Positions 60,370 to 64,000 of a DNA stretch of 64,000 nt are shown in pieces (positions within the stretch are counted from its first letter, which is position 1; each line of letters begins with the position of its first letter). Position numbers and translations under genes: made by a program. Under the pieces are notes generated by a model. That model searched no databases. It saw only the letters and a program-made list of their open reading frames with translations, and was not told the DNA's origin. The stretch comes from Pratylenchus scribneri (taxonomy: Eukaryota > Nematoda > Chromadorea > Rhabditida > Pratylenchidae). The DNA lies in contig JAQSEB010000072.1 in assembly GCA_030063045.1 (NCBI GenBank), positions 62,001 through 126,000 on the forward strand, given 5' to 3'.

Positions 60370-63287
60370 TTAAATGCCACCAAATGCATCGGCACAACCC
60401 ATCTGGGATTCAACAAATTCGGATGTTCGTCGAATGTGGACGGCATGTCGACCACTTCGGGTCAATGCTGAATGGAATCCACTGCGCACAACCATACATG
60501 GTTTATTCACTTTTGGCAATTGACAAAGACTATATGAAAGGCAACGGGATGTGGTTGGTCGGGTGATGGATTTGTAATAGGCAAAAATTAGACTATGGCA
60601 TTCGGCAATGGCATCAAAGTAGATTTGGGTGCGTGGAAGTTGGGAAAGTACCTTTAAAAATGTTATGAATATTTTATAAAAAAAATGGATCCACACAGGA
60701 AATAGTTATAAAATTATAAATTGAATAATTAAGAAATTAAGTACCATATTTCCTCAATTAATATCCCCGGGGCTATTAATTTTCGAAGCCCTAAAAATGG
60801 GGAAAATTTGGGGATCAAACTCTGTTATCTGTTGACATTTTCGAATAAATTATAGCGTTTTTTTTTTTGAGCCCAATGGCACAAATAAATGCACTAAAAA
60901 ATTTTCAAAAAGTTCATTATGTCAAAAGTTCAATACTTCAAAGTCAAGCGGGGTACTATTAGAGGGAGGAATATTAATAGAGGAAATACAGGTATATAAT
61001 TTATCTATTTAAATTATTATATTTAAAAAAAACGCACATTTTGTTTCCTCAATTCAGCGAGAATGACGCGGGAATGTCGATCCATTTCGGTAATATTAAA
61101 TCTTTTCAAAAAATTCATTTTAAATTCGCCCGGTTCCACTCTTTCTTCATTCGCCAAATGCAATATTATCTAATTAATTAAAAAATAAATTTAATTTTTC
61201 CCTCAAATTTTAACCGAATAATTTGTCAACAATTGAATTGGCCTAAAATTTGGCTCCAAAAATCGTGAATGATGCATCCAAAATCCGCGCAATCTTCTCG
61301 GCAAAATGACTAATTTTTCGTCATTGTACATTGGGGCAGCCAAAATTCCCTCTTCCATTAATTTTCGTAAATTGAATTTGAGTGGACTTTTCGCTAAAAT
61401 TTAAGTGATTTTTTATTAATTTTAATTTTTTAAACTCACTTCTTTCAATAAAACTAGCCTCCAATTTATTGACTAGAAAATATGCGGCATCTGTATAAAT
61501 ATTTGAGGCAGCAGCAAAAGCCGAAGGCAATGTTGAAAAATGTCTGCTTGGAAGCAGTAAATCATCCCAATCAATGAGGCCAATAAAATTGGCGGATTCA
61601 CGGAATTCATAGAAACATTCATGGGCCAAAAGGATTTGACCATTGAATCTAAAAAAATAAAAAATTAATTTATAAAAAAATAATTCTCCAAACTCAGTTT
61701 CGGCATTTGGATCCCACGACATTTCCGTTGAATGTGGAAACCGAATTCCGGGCCGGATGCTCAACAATCCTTCCCTTTCATATGCCTCCATCATTTTGAA
61801 CACTGAAGAGAGGGCACTTTGAACATGAGAAACAACCAAATCGACCCAAAAAATTTTAAAATATTTTTAAAATTAATTTATTTATTCACTTTAAATAGTC
61901 GATAAGCTTCCAATGCGGTCATCAAAAGTTGCCAACGTTCAAATGCAAATACACGGCTTATACAAAGAACCAATTGACGAGGTTTTTGATCAGGTTGACT
62001 GGGCTTAATCTGCAATTTTTAATTTAATATTTTAATTATTTGAATTTAAAATAATATTAATTTTATTAATATTTTTATTTTGATTATTACAAGCAATTTT
62101 GTAGGAAATCTCCATCCAATATAATTTGGCTCCCTCATTACCACACTAAATCGACTATTTCCTTTAATCTGTTGATCTTCTTCTTTTGTTGAACAAGTCA
62201 ACACAAATAAATCAAGTGCACAAATTCCCAATGAACTGATTAATTCTTTCTTTGCTGACATCTTAAAATATTTAATTATTTTTTGTAAAATATTTTTTGT
62301 TACAAAGCTAATTAAAAATGACGAAAATATTTATAATAAATATATTTCAAAAATTTAATTTTTATTACCAACTCTTCTATTTCCGATCAAATTTTCTTCC
62401 TCATTTCCATTTTCCATCATGCAATGTATTCCATCATGAATCCAATGATTTTTATTGGCAATGAAAAGAACAACAAATTTAATGCCATCCCTGTGTTTTG
62501 TGGAATTTTCTTTTGACAATTGCGAAGAAATTCTATTGGAAAAATAATATAAAAAATTTAAGATTCATGAAAATAAATTTGAGGCATTTTAGCAATAAAA
62601 ATAGAGATAATATTTTCTTGTAGACAAAATTAAATTCTTTTGTCGATAAAATGCATTCTTTTGTCGACAAATGTGAATTCTTTTGAATAACTGTTTAGCA
62701 CACGATTTTCACTAAGTGAACCATTTAGCAAATTTCTAGAGCAAATTGAGATGCATCGATTCATTTATTGTTTGTCTGATTTGGCTTGAAACTAAGTGAG
62801 TTTTAAACCAAAAATTTTAAAAAATAGTTAAGTGGTTTAACTCATTTAATTTTCGACCAAATCAGTCAAATTATATATTAATCGACGCGGTGTCTCAATG
62901 AACTCTACAAATATGCTCAATGGTTTGACTGGTGAACAATGAACACTCCCTAAACTGTATAAGCTTGTAATTTATCGACAAAAAAATGCGCACCCATAAA
63001 AATAAAATTTTAATTAATTTAAATTTTTAATTATAATTAAACTAATTCTTTTACTTTTTATCATATAAAAAACTCTGATAAATGAAAATGTGTTCTCTTT
63101 CATTTGTTGGTAAAATTCGCAAATGTTGGCCATGTTTTTGCCAAAATTCTCGATGCCGATTAAAATAAATGAGTGAAAATAAGAAAAAATAGCATCGAAG
63201 GGAGGAAGAATGCCGTCGAAATCTGCCCTTTCTCAGAAATGATTCAAATGATAAAATTAGAAAGAATAAAAGGATTCGACGCAACAT
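60370..63287 (-). CDS. Glycosyltransferase family 92 protein (DUF23), 544 aa, 9 exons
   Basis: Family 92 enzymes transfer sugars in the Golgi; a Caenorhabditis elegans member, GALT-1, adds galactose to core fucose of N-glycans. The substrate here is unknown. Minus-strand exons: 63287-63055, 62532-62369, 62254-62091, 62009-61890, 61845-61694, 61648-61440, 61393-61215, 61169-61038, 60651-60370. The N-terminus is a hydrophobic anchor (MLRRILLFFLILSF), giving type II topology. Family landmarks in order: IFIYQSFLYDKK (about 67-78), YIGWRFP, LVLCISRVFAFERWQLL (about 200-216), VVSHVQSALSSVFKMMEAY, EREGLLSIRPG, the DWDD metal/nucleotide-sugar motif (304-307) and GFWMHHSR (384-391). Length is normal. 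The start is the first ATG of the anchor exon. Exon 5 is joined across an intron ending in GG rather than AG. Intron 1 (522 bp) and intron 8 (386 bp, MITE-like insert) are long; the others are 44-114 bp. Confidence 0.88.
60742..60994. mobile_element. MITE-like element in GT92 intron 8, about 249 bp with TA flanks
   Basis: The left end ccatatttcctcaattaata (from 60744) and the right end, which on the other strand reads cctgtatttcctctattaat (to 60992), are imperfect terminal inverted repeats of about 25 bp. They are flanked by TA at 60742-60743 and 60993-60994, as in Tc1/mariner-type miniature elements. Inside the left end is a palindrome, attaata-tccccggggc-tattaat (60757-60780). The interior has no coding frame. 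Its presence explains why this intron is 386 bp when most others in the gene are under 60 bp. Confidence 0.6.
61846..61889 (-). other. GT92 intron 4 with GT donor but no AG acceptor
   Basis: After the exon ending RLFK the minus strand reads gtgaataaataa, with an in-frame stop, so an intron is required. The next coding stretch resumes with VDLVVSHVQSAL, which joins family-like and in phase 0 if the intron ends ttttttgg. No AG dinucleotide occurs between the donor and this point. Either a non-canonical GG acceptor, a G-for-A sequence error, or a damaging mutation explains it. Confidence 0.65.
62622..62690. repeat. Degenerate 21-22 bp tandem repeat in GT92 intron 1
   Basis: Three to three and a half copies of a unit like ttcttttgtcgacaaatgtga follow one another, with tagacaaaa, tcgataaaa and tcgacaaat as variants. 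They lie inside the 522-bp first intron. No function is apparent. Confidence 0.5.
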
Positions 63288-64000
63288 TTTTAATTTAAAT
63301 AAATAGAATTAAATTTTTAAAAAGAATAATCGAATTTATGTCAATCAAATAAAAATGGATGGCAATGAACTTGAATAATGGTGGTAAAAGGATGCGCTGC
63401 TATGTCCGATTATCGCTGATCTCATTGACGAGATAAAAATTTTAAATCCAGAATTTTGAAATTAAATTGGAGAAATTTATTCTCGCTTCAAATATCGATA
63501 ATTGACAAAGAAAAAAATTAATAATTTCACTCTATAAGTCAATTGATTTTAAATATATTTTCCTTATATTAATATTTATCGAATTTACAGTTTGGAGTTT
63601 GATATAATAATGTGGCCCCAAAGCTGATAAATAATTCTTTCCAAAATAATCATTTTATTCATTAAGTTATATTATATAACCATAAATGCATTTCATCATA
63701 ATTTCCTGCTGCTATTATTCCAATAATATATAAACATTTATATTTTAAATAATATTTCTATTCTACTTTCTAAACCAAATGAAATTGAAAGTGAAGTGCG
63801 CGAAGGAAGCAATTAATTTTAATCCTGCGCTTTCGCCGTTTTATGGGGGGGGGGGGGGGGGGGGTGAAATCCAGGTCAATACGCAATGGGCGAGAACTTC
63901 CCCTTGAATTTATTCCAGAGTAGCTGAAAAAATATTCGGTCAATGCATCCTATTCAAAGGTCAGTGAATTTTGTTTATTTTTCCAACGAATTTTGAATAA
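63288..64000. other. Upstream flank of the GT92 gene, with a 20-G run
   Basis: About 700 bp 5' of the GT92 start codon. It is AT-rich to about 63780, then less so. A run of 20 G occupies 63845-63864. On the minus strand an acceptor-like attttttcag at about 63924-63933 precedes an open frame crossing the G run, but there is no other support for an exon. No gene is called. Confidence 0.45.
63845..63864 (+). repeat. Poly-G tract of 20
   Basis: Twenty consecutive G residues (the line reads ttat, then G, then tgaaat) in a genome of very low G+C. Such tracts can fold into G-quadruplexes. The exact length is uncertain because homopolymers are error-prone. Confidence 0.9.

Noticed and set aside
62046..62261. 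Separate 71-residue gene starting MSAKKEL
   Set aside because: It is GT92 exon 3. The acceptor gatgtcag lies within the apparent start, and the frame joins exons 2 and 4 in phase.
63770..63933. Minus-strand exon crossing the G run (would encode a proline run)
   Set aside because: An acceptor-like attttttcag and an open frame exist, but the frame depends on the exact length of an error-prone homopolymer and has no homology I can recognise.

Overview
The window is eukaryotic and very AT-rich. It has two parts: about 51.1 kb of one satellite DNA, then about 12.9 kb of single-copy DNA with small-intron genes. Tiny introns (mostly 41-81 bp), TTTCAG-like 3' splice sites, a family-92 glycosyltransferase gene (a family strongly expanded in nematodes), an annexin with two GC-AG introns and small secreted proteins all point to a nematode. 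The extreme AT content and GC-AG introns fit a tylenchid plant parasite of the root-knot (Meloidogyne) type best. That genus-level guess is inference and cannot be proved from this sequence alone.

Positions 1-51135 are a head-to-tail array of a roughly 188-bp monomer, about 272 copies, all in the same orientation and with no insertions of other DNA. The left end is cut by the window. The monomer has an almost invariant core of about 85 bp and a variable half that defines subfamilies. The subfamilies are arranged in zones (about 1-7.76 kb, 7.76-26.57 kb, 26.57-36.08 kb and 36.08-51.13 kb). Several zones carry higher-order repeats with exact multi-monomer periods: about 564, 1128, 1502, 2446 and 4696 bp. 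The core contains a 9-bp-stem hairpin and a 19-bp box made of two adjacent dyads, ATGTACAT and GCTGtttCAGC. This combination of invariant core and drifting remainder is the best candidate in the window for an undescribed functional DNA element, possibly centromeric or heterochromatic.

From 51136 on the DNA is unique. In order: an annexin gene of 8 exons on + (52665-55149); a convergent two-exon gene for an acidic protein I do not recognise on - (56896-57565); a 95-nt near-perfect hairpin (57821-57915); a possible one-exon secreted peptide on - (58327-58509); a three-exon gene for a short secreted proline-rich peptide with PPTG repeats on + (59314-59875); and a nine-exon GT92 glycosyltransferase on - (60370-63287). 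The last intron of the GT92 gene carries a MITE-like element, and one of its introns lacks an AG acceptor. A run of 20 G lies near the right end (63845-63864).

No operon or joint pathway is evident. The single-copy genes look like ordinary nematode genes beside a large satellite block. The two small secreted peptides are the likeliest host-interaction candidates, but this is inference.
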